Positions 14,450-23,297 of a stretch of 27,633 nucleotides of DNA are shown here, piece after piece; position 1 is the first letter of the stretch; each line of letters begins with the position of its first letter. The stretch is from JANOYJ01 sp031373225 (GTDB taxonomy: Bacteria > Pseudomonadota > Alphaproteobacteria > Rhizobiales > Rhizobiaceae). The stretch spans positions 1-27,633 of the forward strand of contig JANMMM010000032.1 of the NCBI GenBank assembly GCA_031373225.1. The letters run 5' to 3'. The notes beneath the pieces are model-generated. The model was not told where the DNA came from, did not search any database, and saw nothing but the letters and a program-made list of their open reading frames with translations. Position numbers and translations under genes: made by a program.

Positions 14450-15638
14450 CACCGCCGTTCAATCCAAACCCGACATGATGCGGTTCATCAAGGCGAACAT
14501 CCGCGACTACGCGCTGCTTCTGTCGCTGATCGCCATCATGATCTTCTTCCAGTTCACGACCGGCGGAACGCTGTTCAAGCCGGTCAACATGACCAATCTG
14601 ATTTTGCAGAACAGCTATATCGTCATCATGGCGCTCGGCATGCTGCTCATCATTGTGGCGGGCCATATCGACCTGTCGGTGGGTTCGGTGTCGGGCTTTG
14701 TCGGGGCCGTCGCCGCAATTTTAATGGTGAACCTGAAGATCGATCCGTTCACGACCACTATCGCCTGTTTGGCCCTGGGGGCCGTCATTGGCGGGGTGCA
14801 GGGTTATTTCACCGCCTTCTACAAGATACCGGCCTTCATCGTCACGCTGGCGGGCATGCTGATCTTCAAGGGCTTGGCGCTGACCGTGCTGGGCGGCGCA
14901 TCCGTCGGGCCGTTTCCGAAGAGCTTCCAGCTGCTGTCTTCAGGCTTCGTGCCGGACTTATTCGCCGTTGAAATGTTCGGCGGCCCGTTCAACATGCTCG
15001 CCATGCTGATCGGCATCATTGTCACCGCGCTGATCATTTACTTCAACATCAAAGAGCGCCGCAACGAGCAGGCGCATGGTCTGGCGGAAGAGCCGGACGT
15101 GATTTTCCTCGGCCGCAACATCCTGATCGCCGTCGCCTTCCTCGGCTTCTCGTTCCTGATGGCGCGCTATAAGGGTCTGCCGAATGTGCTGATCGTCATG
15201 TTCGCGCTGATCGCGCTGTTTGTGTTCCTGACGACCCGCACCACAATGGGCCGCCGTGTCTACGCGATGGGCGGCAATGAGAAGGCGGCGAAGCTTTCCG
15301 GCATCAACACCGAGCGGCTGACCATGATGATCTTCGTCATCATGGGGGCGCTGGCGGCGCTGGCCGGCCTCATCTTCGCGGCGCGGCTGAATGTGGCGAC
15401 GCCGAAGGCGGGCGCGGGTTTTGAGCTTGAAGTCATCGCCGCCTGTTTCATCGGCGGCGCGGCGACCACCGGCGGCGTCGGCAAGATTGTCGGCGCGGTG
15501 ATCGGCGCCTTCATCATCGGCGTCATGAACAACGGCATGTCGATCATGGGCGTCGGCATTGACTGGCAGCAGGTCATCAAGGGCACCGTGCTGATGCTCG
15601 CCGTGTTTCTGGATGTGTACTACAAGTCCAAAGGCTGA
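14442..15638 (+). CDS. gguB: Sugar ABC transporter permease GguB
   Basis: This 398-residue inner-membrane permease of the MglC/XylH type has about ten to eleven hydrophobic segments. IIVAGHIDLSVGSVSGFVGA lies near residues 68-87. The cytoplasmic coupling loop YAMGGNEKAAKLSGI is at about 271-285, and CFIGGAATTGGVGKIVGAVIG is near the C-terminus. It is longer than ribose permeases because of a loop around 195-225 (NIKERRNEQAHGLAEEPD), as in xylose permeases. The ATG at 14442 lies within the end of gguA (TGA at 14447-14449). It is the membrane partner of GguA and ChvE. Confidence 0.95.
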   Translation: MTDTAVQSKPDMMRFIKANIRDYALLLSLIAIMIFFQFTTGGTLFKPVNMTNLILQNSYIVIMALGMLLIIVAGHIDLSVGSVSGFVGAVAAILMVNLKIDPFTTTIACLALGAVIGGVQGYFTAFYKIPAFIVTLAGMLIFKGLALTVLGGASVGPFPKSFQLLSSGFVPDLFAVEMFGGPFNMLAMLIGIIVTALIIYFNIKERRNEQAHGLAEEPDVIFLGRNILIAVAFLGFSFLMARYKGLPNVLIVMFALIALFVFLTTRTTMGRRVYAMGGNEKAAKLSGINTERLTMMIFVIMGALAALAGLIFAARLNVATPKAGAGFELEVIAACFIGGAATTGGVGKIVGAVIGAFIIGVMNNGMSIMGVGIDWQQVIKGTVLMLAVFLDVYYKSKG

Positions 15639-15648
15639 GGAGCACTTC

Positions 15649-16635
15649 ATGCATCTGTCGCAGCTTGCCGAAAAGAGCGGCCGCATCCGCGTCGTCGCCC
15701 GCGAAGGCGCAGAGGCCCGGATCGTCAACGAGACAACCAGCGTCTACGCGCTGGCGCTGAGCGCGGCGCGGGGGGGCATGAGCATTGCCGAGCTTGTGAC
15801 TAAACGCGGACTTGGCGATGCGGTTGATCTGGCGGCGGCGCTTGCAGCCGGACGGCTTGTCTCGCCCATCGCCCATCCCGACCCGGCGCATCTGCACTTG
15901 ACCGGCACGGGGTTGACCCATCTCGGCTCGGCCGCGACGCGCGATGCCATGCACAAGAAGCTGGACGGCGAGGAGACCCTCACCGACTCGATGAAAATGT
16001 TCAAAATGGGCATCGAAGGCGGCAAGCCGAAGCCGGGAGAAGAGGGCGTGCAGCCGGAATGGTTCTACAAAGGCAATGGCACGATGCTCTGCGCGCCGGA
16101 AGCGCCGCTGGTCTCGCCCGCCTTCGCGCTTGACGGCGGCGAGGAGCCGGAGATCGCCGGCATCTATGTGATCGGCGACGACGGCGGCCCGCTGCGCATC
16201 GGCTTTGCGCTTTCCAATGAGTTTTCCGACCATGTGACCGAGCGGATCAACTATCTGTTCCTCGCCCATTCCAAACTGCGCAACGCCAGCATTGGGCCGG
16301 AAATTCTGGTTGGCGAGCTGCCGCAGGATATACGCGGGTCGTCCCGCATCCGGCGGGGCGGCGAAGTGATCTGGGAGAAGCCGTTTCTGTCTGGCGAGGC
16401 GAATATGTCGCACACCATCGCCAATCTTGAGCACCATCATTTCAAGTATGATGTCTTCTGCCAGCCGGGCGATGTGCATATTCACATGTTCGGCACGGCG
16501 ACGCTGTCGTTTGCCGACGGCGTTAAGGCCGAGGCGGGGGATGTGTTTGAGATTGCGACGAAGGAGTTTGGGTTGCCGCTGAGAAATCCTCTAAAGGTCG
16601 CCGAAGCGCGGGAGACGCTGTTGCGGGCGCTTTGA
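15649..16635 (+). CDS. gguC: GguC, AraD1-type fumarylacetoacetate-hydrolase-fold protein
   Basis: This 328-residue protein of the AraD1/GguC group has a fumarylacetoacetate hydrolase-like fold. Members occur with chvE-gguAB or with non-phosphorylative arabinose/xylose catabolism genes; a role on 2-keto-3-deoxy sugar acids is suggested for the group. Motifs include YKGNGTMLCAPEAPL (about 137-151), GDDGGPLRIGFALSNEFSDHV and HLFLAHS-type YLFLAHSKLRNASIGPEI, which carries a metal-binding acidic site. The ATG at 15649 follows GAGGAG by 7 nt and is 10 bp after the gguB stop, closing the operon. It is cytoplasmic. The group is clear; the reaction is not established here. Confidence 0.88.
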   Translation: MHLSQLAEKSGRIRVVAREGAEARIVNETTSVYALALSAARGGMSIAELVTKRGLGDAVDLAAALAAGRLVSPIAHPDPAHLHLTGTGLTHLGSAATRDAMHKKLDGEETLTDSMKMFKMGIEGGKPKPGEEGVQPEWFYKGNGTMLCAPEAPLVSPAFALDGGEEPEIAGIYVIGDDGGPLRIGFALSNEFSDHVTERINYLFLAHSKLRNASIGPEILVGELPQDIRGSSRIRRGGEVIWEKPFLSGEANMSHTIANLEHHHFKYDVFCQPGDVHIHMFGTATLSFADGVKAEAGDVFEIATKEFGLPLRNPLKVAEARETLLRAL

Positions 16636-16736
16636 GCGGTCGTGCGCGGACTCAGAGAAGTTTCAGCGTGGAAAAGTCCAAATCAGCATCAGCGCATTCA
16701 AATGGGCAAAGGCGCTAAACCCATCGGCATCAGGGG

Positions 16737-16928
16737 TCACTTGACGGGCAGAATGTCGGGCGCGGGTATTGGAAGTTTCCGCCCCTCGGCAAGCGCGTCC
16801 AGCCATGAAAAGACCTGCTCTTTCGAATGGCCAATTCCTGACTTTGCGGAGAGTACAGCCAAGCCAATTTCGAAACTGGAGCGGGCGGCGGATAGCGCGC
16901 CGAAATCGTTTTCGGTGTCGTCAATCAT
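16737..16928 (-). CDS. Small antitoxin-like protein
   Basis: This 63-residue ORF starts at an ATG at 16926-16928, with GAGG about 8 nt upstream. Its C-terminal half (GHSKEQVFSWLDALAEG followed by RKLPIP) resembles the end of short RelB/ParD-type antitoxins, where a helix ending in xWLxS is followed by a Pro-rich tail. No DNA-binding N-terminus and no intact toxin gene lie next to it, so it may be a degraded remnant. The gene lies 44 bp downstream of the ThDP enzyme gene on the same strand. Without a homology search I cannot exclude a chance ORF. Confidence 0.4.
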   Translation of the reverse strand: MIDDTENDFGALSAARSSFEIGLAVLSAKSGIGHSKEQVFSWLDALAEGRKLPIPAPDILPVK

Positions 16929-16972
16929 GCCATGCCTCGAAAAAGGTCAGGAAGCTGAGTTCTTTCATGAGC

Positions 16973-18634
16973 CTATACGTTTCCCCGAATTTGGGAAAGC
17001 GTCCGGGTTGGAGTAATCGCTTCCGGGTCGAGCTTGACATGGATGATGCTCGCCACGCCGCTGTCCACAGCGCGCTTGAACGCCGGGGCGAAATCTTCCG
17101 TCTTCTCCACCGTCCCGCCATGCCCGCCATAAGCGCGGGCCAGCGCGGCGAAGTCGGGATTGACTAAATCCGTGCCGGAGACGCGGCCCGGATAGTCTCT
17201 CTCCTGATGCATCCGGATCGTGCCGTAAATGCCGTTGTCCACGACGATGACGATGATCGCCGCGCCATATTGCATGGCGGTGGCGAATTCCTGGCCGTTC
17301 ATCTGGAAACATCCGTCGCCGGCGAAGGCGATGACGGTTCGGTCCGGATGCAGGAGCTTCGCCGCAACCGCCGCCGGTACGCCGTAGCCCATGGAGCCGG
17401 AGGTCGGGGCGGCCTGTGTGCCGTATTTTCGGAAGCGGTGGAAGCGGTGGACCCAAGTGGCGTAATTGCCCGCGCCGTTGCAGATGATGGCGTCGTCCGG
17501 GAGTTCGGCTTCGAGGAAATTCATGATCGGGCCCATGGCGACGGGGCCGGGACCGGTGTCAGGCGGCGTGGACCATTTCAGATAGTCCTCGTGCGCCTTT
17601 GCGGTTTCGGCGGCCCAAGAGGGTATTGAAGAAGGACTTGGCAGTACCGCGAGCGCTTCGGCAAAATCCGAAGGGGCGGCACAGAGGGGCATCGTTGGGC
17701 GGTAGACGCGGCCAAGCTCGGACGGGTCTGGATGGACATGGACCAGCTTCTGATCCGGGTAAGGGCTCTTGAGAATGCTGTAGTCCGAAGACGGCATTTC
17801 ACTCATGCGCCCGCCAAGGAGCAATACAAGATCAGAGCCCTTGATCCTCTGCGCCAGAGCCGGGTTGATGCCGATGCCGACATCGCCGGCGTAGCAGGGA
17901 TGCAGATGGTCAAACAGCATCTGGCGGCGGAAGGAGCAGCCGACGGGCAGGTGAAATCGCACCGCAAACTGCTGGAACGCCAGAACCGATTTTGCCGTCC
18001 AGCGCGATCCGCCCAAAATCGCGAATGGATTTTTTGCCTCCGCGATTAGCCGTCCCAGCTTGGCGACGGCTTCCATACTCGGCAAAGCCGCAACAGGAAC
18101 GTATGGAAGGGGCTTGGGAGAAAGGACAATATCGCGCAGCATGTCCTCCGGCATCGCCAGCACGACCGGGCCGGGTCTGCCGGATGTGGCCACTGCATAA
18201 GCGCGGGTGACAAATTCCGGGATGCGCGCGGCATCGTCGATTTCCGCCACCCATTTGGCCATGCCGCCGAAAAACTGGCGGTAATCGACTTCCTGAAACG
18301 CCTCGCGCTCGCGGATGCCGCGCGCGATCTGGCCGATAAAAAGGATCATTGGCGTTGAATCCTGCGCGGCGATGTGGACGCCGTGCGAGGCATTCGTTGC
18401 GCCCGGCCCGCGCGTGACGAAGCAGATTCCCGGCTCGCCCGTCAGCTTGCCATGCGCGTCCGCCATCATCGCCGCGCCGCCCTCGTTGCGGCAGACCACG
18501 GTCTGTATTTTGGAATCGTGCAGCGCGTCGAGGACGGCGAGATAGCTCTCGCCGGGAATGCAGAAAATGCGCTGGCAGCCGTTGGCCTCCAGACAATCGA
18601 CGATCAGCTGGCCGCCGCTGCGCTCAGATGTCAT
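16973..18634 (-). CDS. Thiamine diphosphate-dependent acetolactate synthase-like enzyme
   Basis: This 553-residue enzyme has the three-domain layout of the pyruvate oxidase/acetohydroxyacid synthase family. The N-terminal Pyr domain carries the activating Glu at E51 (CRNEGGAAMMADA), followed by the stretch FVTRGPGATNASHGVH. A central domain (about 190-330) follows. The C-terminal PP domain has the ThDP/Mg motif GDG-X25-N at 439-467. Length is near the family norm (550-600). It differs enough from housekeeping IlvB-type enzymes (no regulatory partner gene nearby) that the substrate is uncertain; benzoylformate decarboxylase- or sulfoacetaldehyde acetyltransferase-like roles are possible. Its start at 18634 overlaps the last 11 bp of terC, so the two are co-transcribed. 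Confidence 0.85.
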   Translation of the reverse strand: MTSERSGGQLIVDCLEANGCQRIFCIPGESYLAVLDALHDSKIQTVVCRNEGGAAMMADAHGKLTGEPGICFVTRGPGATNASHGVHIAAQDSTPMILFIGQIARGIREREAFQEVDYRQFFGGMAKWVAEIDDAARIPEFVTRAYAVATSGRPGPVVLAMPEDMLRDIVLSPKPLPYVPVAALPSMEAVAKLGRLIAEAKNPFAILGGSRWTAKSVLAFQQFAVRFHLPVGCSFRRQMLFDHLHPCYAGDVGIGINPALAQRIKGSDLVLLLGGRMSEMPSSDYSILKSPYPDQKLVHVHPDPSELGRVYRPTMPLCAAPSDFAEALAVLPSPSSIPSWAAETAKAHEDYLKWSTPPDTGPGPVAMGPIMNFLEAELPDDAIICNGAGNYATWVHRFHRFRKYGTQAAPTSGSMGYGVPAAVAAKLLHPDRTVIAFAGDGCFQMNGQEFATAMQYGAAIIVIVVDNGIYGTIRMHQERDYPGRVSGTDLVNPDFAALARAYGGHGGTVEKTEDFAPAFKRAVDSGVASIIHVKLDPEAITPTRTLSQIRGNV

Positions 18635-19418
18635 CGCCGCTGCGACCTTCCGACTTGCTGATATTGCGCTGGTAGCGGCTTTGTATGACTTCCACGACGA
18701 CGAGCGTCACAAGCACGAAATAGAACGTCGATTTCGCCATCGGTTCAACCGGATAGCCGAAGAAGACCAGTTCAGCGATATGGCCGCCCTCCGACATCAG
18801 CATGAAGCCGACAAGCAGCAGCACGAACAGGCCGAGCACTTCGTACATGCGGTTGCGCTTGAGAAAATTGGCCACCGTGTCCGCCATGATGACCATCAAA
18901 ACGCCGGAGACGATGATCGCCATCGCCATGACCGGAAAATTTTTGGTGAGGGCGACGGCGGACAGCACCGTGTCGAAGGAGAAGACGATGTTCATCAGGA
19001 CGATCCAGACCAGCGCGCTTGTCACCGTGCGCGTCGGACGTCCGCCGCCTTCCGTGTCAATGTCCTCAACGGCAAGCAGATGATAGATTTCCTTCATCGC
19101 CGTGTAGATGAGGAACACGCCGCCGACGAGCACTATGACCGCATGGCCGCTGACGGCGCCTGAGAGATAGGGAATGTCGATATGGAGGAACGGCTCCTGA
19201 AACAGGTCGATCAGCTTCAGCACGACAAACAGGAGCAGGATGCGCAGGGCGATGGCGAGGATTGTGCCAAGCCGCCGCACGCGCGCCTCGTTCTTCGCGC
19301 CGACGCGCTTGGCCTCGATGGTGATGTAAAGGAGATTGTCAAAGCCGAGGACGGTTTCAAGCGCGGTGAGCACCAGGAATGTGACGAGGTGTTCGACGGT
19401 GAAAAGGTCGGCGAGCAT
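18624..19418 (-). CDS. TerC-family integral membrane protein
   Basis: This 264-residue inner-membrane protein of the TerC family (linked to tellurite resistance and to metal, mainly manganese, homeostasis) has about seven hydrophobic helices. The family acidic motifs are present: ETVLGFDNLLYI near residues 20-31 and IVFSFDTVLSAVAL in the second half. The ATG at 19416-19418 follows GGAG by 7 nt; an ATG at 19451 is in frame but has no ribosome site. The gene overlaps the following ThDP enzyme gene by 11 bp. No riboswitch-like element was recognised upstream, and a REPIN lies 68 bp upstream of the start. Confidence 0.9.
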   Translation of the reverse strand: MLADLFTVEHLVTFLVLTALETVLGFDNLLYITIEAKRVGAKNEARVRRLGTILAIALRILLLFVVLKLIDLFQEPFLHIDIPYLSGAVSGHAVIVLVGGVFLIYTAMKEIYHLLAVEDIDTEGGGRPTRTVTSALVWIVLMNIVFSFDTVLSAVALTKNFPVMAMAIIVSGVLMVIMADTVANFLKRNRMYEVLGLFVLLLVGFMLMSEGGHIAELVFFGYPVEPMAKSTFYFVLVTLVVVEVIQSRYQRNISKSEGRSGDDI

Positions 19419-19485
19419 GAGGGTCTCCAGGATCGGCCAATGCGTCCTCATACTGTCCCGCCGCCCGCTTCACAAGCAGCGCGAA

Positions 19486-19568
19486 AAATCGGGGACAGTT
19501 TACTTAGCCTGATCCATCGCTGCCAATTGCGCTCTGCGGGAGCAGGCTAAGTAAACTGTCCCCGATTT
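19486..19568. repeat. REPIN-like inverted repeat, copy 5
   Basis: AAATCGGGGACAGTTTACTT followed by AGCCTG pairs with CAGGCTAAGTAAACTGTCCC followed by CGATTT. The loop contains CTGCCAATTG. It lies between terC and the alpha/beta hydrolase gene and forms the last coding triplets of the latter (19547-19568). Confidence 0.93.
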
Positions 19569-20479
19569 AACCAGCCGACGAACGCGGCGGTGACCGTATC
19601 GCGGTTGAGATCGTTCAGGCATTCATGGCGGTCGTCGGGATGCAGGTCCAGCGTCAGATTTGTGAATCCCATCTCTTCCATCCGCCCTGCCAGCTGCGAA
19701 AGCGCCTTGCCGAAATCCGTTGATGCGTCATGCGCGCTGCCATGCAGGTTAAAGGGCAGGGATTTCGGCACGTTGGCAAAAGACGCATCGTCCGCGCCGG
19801 TGAATACAAAGCTGAATATATCCTGCCACATCGACACCGATGCTTTCCAGCCGCAGAGCGGGTCGGCGACATATTTGTCCACCTCGCCATGGTCGCGCGA
19901 CAGCCAGTCGAACGCGGTGCGCCCGTCATTTTCCTTCTTTGCCCAGTCGCCGAACGTCAGCTTTGGAAGGATCATGGAGGGAACGTCGGAACCGAGCAAC
20001 ATGCGCTCAGCAGCGAGGATGAGCTGCGCGAGCCGGCCAAGCGCGCCGGCGGAGAAATTGCAGTTCCAGATGGCCGCGCCTGCCAGTCCGTCCGGGTCGC
20101 GCAGCACGGAATTCATGGCAATCAGGCCGCCCATGGAATGGCCAAAGATGATGAGCGGCAGGCCGGGATGCGCGGCGGCGGCATGGCGGCGCACAGTGAG
20201 GACATCGTCCAGCACTTTTTCCCCGCCGTCTTTTTCCGCAAACCGCCCCAGCGGTGCGTCCGGCGCTTTGGTGAAGCCGTGGCCGCGATGGTCGTGGGCA
20301 TAGACATGATACCCGGCGGCGGACAGCGCCTTGGCGAAGCGGGCATAGCGGGCGCCGTGCTCGGCGAGGCCGTGGTTGATCTGCACGATGCCACGCGGGG
20401 CGGCGGATGCGGGCTCGTGATAGAGGCGCAGTGCGGCACCGGTGGGGGACGGGAGGGTGGAAGTGGCGGTGAATTTCAT
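19547..20479 (-). CDS. Alpha/beta hydrolase (monoacylglycerol lipase/lysophospholipase type)
   Basis: This 310-residue serine hydrolase has a nucleophile elbow GHSMGG with S115, an oxyanion-side motif NHGLAEHGARY (35-45) and DHRGHG (63-68) typical of lysophospholipase/monoglyceride lipase relatives. D251 (GSAHDASTD) and H285 (DDRHECLND) complete the likely catalytic triad. It is cytoplasmic, with no signal peptide. I chose the ATG at 20477-20479 because the N-terminus then fits the family; the in-frame extension to 20590 does not. The last six residues (NRGQFT) and the TAG stop are written by the REPIN at 19486-19568, so the original C-terminus was replaced or extended when the element arrived. 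Confidence 0.87.
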   Translation of the reverse strand: MKFTATSTLPSPTGAALRLYHEPASAAPRGIVQINHGLAEHGARYARFAKALSAAGYHVYAHDHRGHGFTKAPDAPLGRFAEKDGGEKVLDDVLTVRRHAAAAHPGLPLIIFGHSMGGLIAMNSVLRDPDGLAGAAIWNCNFSAGALGRLAQLILAAERMLLGSDVPSMILPKLTFGDWAKKENDGRTAFDWLSRDHGEVDKYVADPLCGWKASVSMWQDIFSFVFTGADDASFANVPKSLPFNLHGSAHDASTDFGKALSQLAGRMEEMGFTNLTLDLHPDDRHECLNDLNRDTVTAAFVGWLNRGQFT

Positions 20480-20663
20480 AGAGACAGTGTTGGGGAAGAT
20501 GAGGGCTGCGTCAACTGGCCGCAGAAACCGCAACATTGAGTCAACTTCGCTGAAAGTGGACGAACCGAAGGAATTCAGCAAAGTGCGCACTGGCGTCCGG
20601 CGACCAGCAAGGGCGTTCCGACCGTCGGTGCGCTTCTCGGACCATGCGGGGTGGTGAAGGCCG

Positions 20664-23126
20664 CTACTTCGATGCCGGGTCTGCTAGCGGTCGGCAGAGA
20701 CCTACACGGACGTAACGCGGTGACTTGGCCGCGCCATCGGTTCCTTCGGCGACACCGCCTGTACGGGTAAACTGTTCTCCGACGCCATAGGAGGCTATGT
20801 TCCAAGCCGATCCGAGTTTGATCACCTGCTGCAGATTCTGGTCGCGTCCGATGGCCAGTTCCATAGCTCTGTGGACAAAGCTTGCGCGCCGCTCGGCGAA
20901 TTCAAGATTTGTCATCGGCGATCCGGTGCTGTCAGCGCTGCCAGCAATGACGATCAGGCCCGAACCATTTCCATATTCCTTCATTTTTGCGCTTACGCCT
21001 GCCAGAAGTCTTGCTAGCCATTCAGAATCACGCGGCGAGGTGGATGCGTGGTCAAACTCAATAGGCGCGCCGATCCAGGATATTGAACTCTCGTCGCAGA
21101 TTTCACGAATCGCCTTCGCAGCGCCGATCCATTCGTCTGGCAAACCAGCGGACGCGAATACTGGAGGCAGACCGGTAAGGCGCACCGTAACCTCTTTGAT
21201 GGGCGCGGGCACCACCTCGTTTTTTATGAGCACGGAAGCAGACTCGACCTTGTTTTCGATATTCACTGAGGGAGGTTCGACCTTGTTCACGACCGTCACG
21301 GCGGCAGGCTCGACAATGTTTTCGACTTTGATCGCTGGCGCATTGACGGTCACCAAAGGCGGCGGGATGACCAGCGCCGGCAGTTCGTTTACGGCCTTGT
21401 TCAGCTCATCGAGCCGGCGCATTAGGCCTGACGGCGCTCCGCCGGTTTCGTGGCCAAGCGCGGCAGCGATGTCAGCCATGCCGGCAAGCTTCACCGATGC
21501 CTTGTCAAGTGCCGCGATGACTGTCGCCGATGCCTCTTGAGAAGAACTGGCGACCGATCCGCCGGCGTCTGCATTGCCCATTTCAAGCGCCGCAACTTGC
21601 CAGCCCTGGCGCGTGTCGCGGTTCGAGCCGAGTTTCGCGACGGAAACCGTTCCGCCAATCCGCGCCGCGACATTGTCGACGGACCTGTTCAACGTCGCGA
21701 AAGCCTCGGCGACGACCTTTTGCCCACCGTCCACGACGATAATGGCAGGTCTTTCCGGCGTGGGAAAATTGCTGCGCAGCCAGACCAGCATAGACGAAAC
21801 GGATTGCGCAAATGAGACTGGTTTTTGTTCGGGGGACAGGCGGCCAAAGCTTATGGCCTTAATATCGGCCTTTGGTATCGACACTGCGCGACCTCCTGGC
21901 CGCATGTCAAAAAACAACGAAAAGTCTCCATAATTGCCAATGTGAAGCATTGGCTCCGAGTAGCTTCCATTGAGCAGCCTGCCCTGCGCACAGTTGTTTT
22001 GACGCTCAGCCGGGGAATCGGCTTCCGGCTGACAATAGGCAACGTTCAGCGCGGTCACTCCGGCGAAGTCGTTTTTGAGAAGAACAGTCGCGATCTGGGG
22101 ACGCCGCGTGAAGGGCTTCCGGACCGGCCAAAATGCGCGATCACCGCAAAACTCACCGGTTGTGGCTTTTACGCGGTATTCTTCGACGCATTGCACGATA
22201 CGGCTCGAATTCGAGAAGACCAGCAGCACAACCAGCAAGCCTGCAAGCGGTGTGGAGACAGAGAGGGCGCGCACCCAGTTACGGTTCCGGTTTCCCGTGA
22301 ACAGCAATTGCCAAGCTTGTCCGGCAAATTTCCGCACCGCCGCCTGGGCGCGCATCCAGCGCTCATTGCTAGTGCGGTCGAGCTCGCGGCGGCGCGCTTC
22401 AGGATCGAACGAGACCGGCCTGACTGTCGCCGGGCGCATGCCGAGTTTTTTCCCCGCCGCGCTGCCGGCGATTTGGCTGGCAACCCAACGGAGCGCCCCC
22501 CAAGCCCGAAGGGCAAGATAGTGACTCCACGATCTGACACGGTTGACTTCCGGCGCTGTCCTCTCCGCAATAAGTGTGGTTGCGACGACCAAGAGCAGAA
22601 AGACCATGACCAAGAGCGCCGACAAACCGAGCAGGGCCGTTATGGCGGCAACCAGATAGCCGGAATTTCGCACGATGATGCTGGCCGCGTCGGTTTGTGA
22701 GCCAAGCACGTTCAGGTCGATGTCAAAAGCGGAAAGGTAGATTTGCTCCAGAAGGAGTGCAAATCCGCCGAAAAAAACGGCAATAGCCGCCGGAATGGCC
22801 GACTTTTTCAAGAGTTCGTCAAGCGCGCTGTCGCTGGAGACCGGCGAAGATTTGGGTTGAGCCGACGCAGCTTTGACCGGCGTTTCCCGCCTGGCTTTCG
22901 GTACGATTTCGTTCATATGCGCCGCGAGAGCCGCCAAGAGGGCTTTTCGATCAGCGCGCTGTTGCAGCGGCCAATCTGAATGCGCGGCAAGCTTATCGCG
23001 GTGCTGGGCGCAGAGCGGACCATCCTTCGCCCGGTTGCGCCCACAAGCGCCGTGACGCTCGTATTGCCCGTCTTCCTGCCGCGACGCCCTGACTGCGAGG
23101 CAGCTCAGCCTTCCCGCGTTGCCCAT
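20664..23126 (-). CDS. Large membrane protein with OmpA-like C-terminal domain
   Basis: This is an 820-residue multidomain protein with no specific name. Residues 1-45 are cytoplasmic-looking with a Cys/His cluster (C9, C28, C39, H42) that could bind zinc. Membrane helices lie at about 111-130, 155-187 and 290-312, followed by a periplasmic region with several cysteines (C313, C327, C365, C379). Four 11-residue repeats of the type xVxVxNxVEPx lie at 598-641. The C-terminal domain (about 660-815) holds IVIAGSADSTGSPMTNLEFA then ERRASFV, the OmpA/MotB-type peptidoglycan-binding signature with conserved Asp and Arg. The ATG at 23126 follows GGGGGAGG by 5 nt, better than an ATG at 23192. It probably tethers an inner-membrane assembly to the cell wall, like a MotB or TssL-type anchor. 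The gene is monocistronic, divergent from ettA. Confidence 0.8.
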   Translation of the reverse strand: MGNAGRLSCLAVRASRQEDGQYERHGACGRNRAKDGPLCAQHRDKLAAHSDWPLQQRADRKALLAALAAHMNEIVPKARRETPVKAASAQPKSSPVSSDSALDELLKKSAIPAAIAVFFGGFALLLEQIYLSAFDIDLNVLGSQTDAASIIVRNSGYLVAAITALLGLSALLVMVFLLLVVATTLIAERTAPEVNRVRSWSHYLALRAWGALRWVASQIAGSAAGKKLGMRPATVRPVSFDPEARRRELDRTSNERWMRAQAAVRKFAGQAWQLLFTGNRNRNWVRALSVSTPLAGLLVVLLVFSNSSRIVQCVEEYRVKATTGEFCGDRAFWPVRKPFTRRPQIATVLLKNDFAGVTALNVAYCQPEADSPAERQNNCAQGRLLNGSYSEPMLHIGNYGDFSLFFDMRPGGRAVSIPKADIKAISFGRLSPEQKPVSFAQSVSSMLVWLRSNFPTPERPAIIVVDGGQKVVAEAFATLNRSVDNVAARIGGTVSVAKLGSNRDTRQGWQVAALEMGNADAGGSVASSSQEASATVIAALDKASVKLAGMADIAAALGHETGGAPSGLMRRLDELNKAVNELPALVIPPPLVTVNAPAIKVENIVEPAAVTVVNKVEPPSVNIENKVESASVLIKNEVVPAPIKEVTVRLTGLPPVFASAGLPDEWIGAAKAIREICDESSISWIGAPIEFDHASTSPRDSEWLARLLAGVSAKMKEYGNGSGLIVIAGSADSTGSPMTNLEFAERRASFVHRAMELAIGRDQNLQQVIKLGSAWNIASYGVGEQFTRTGGVAEGTDGAAKSPRYVRVGLCRPLADPASK
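21204..21335 (-). repeat. Four 11-residue protein repeats inside the OmpA-like gene
   Basis: Translated repeats are AIKVENIVEPA, AVTVVNKVEPP, SVNIENKVESA and SVLIKNEVVPA (residues 598-641). The alternating hydrophobic pattern and regular length suggest a beta-rich stalk between the periplasmic domain and the peptidoglycan-binding domain. Confidence 0.85.
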
Positions 23127-23297
23127 TTTCGCCTCCCCCTTACGCCCGGATGGGCCGGGCGCGGCAAGGTTGCACATGCAGCGTGATTTCATCGTGATAT
23201 GGCCGCGCGCCCGGTTCGGTCTCTAGCTTGCCCCCCGCGCCGCTTTCACCTACATAGCCGCCAATCTTCCTCACCCCTCTTGGAGACCCGCGCGCAC

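Noticed and set aside
20765..20785. GTAAACTGTTCTCC resembling a REPIN arm inside the OmpA-like gene
   Set aside because: Only about 12 bases match, there is no partner arm, and the frame (GEQFTRTG) is continuous; probably chance.
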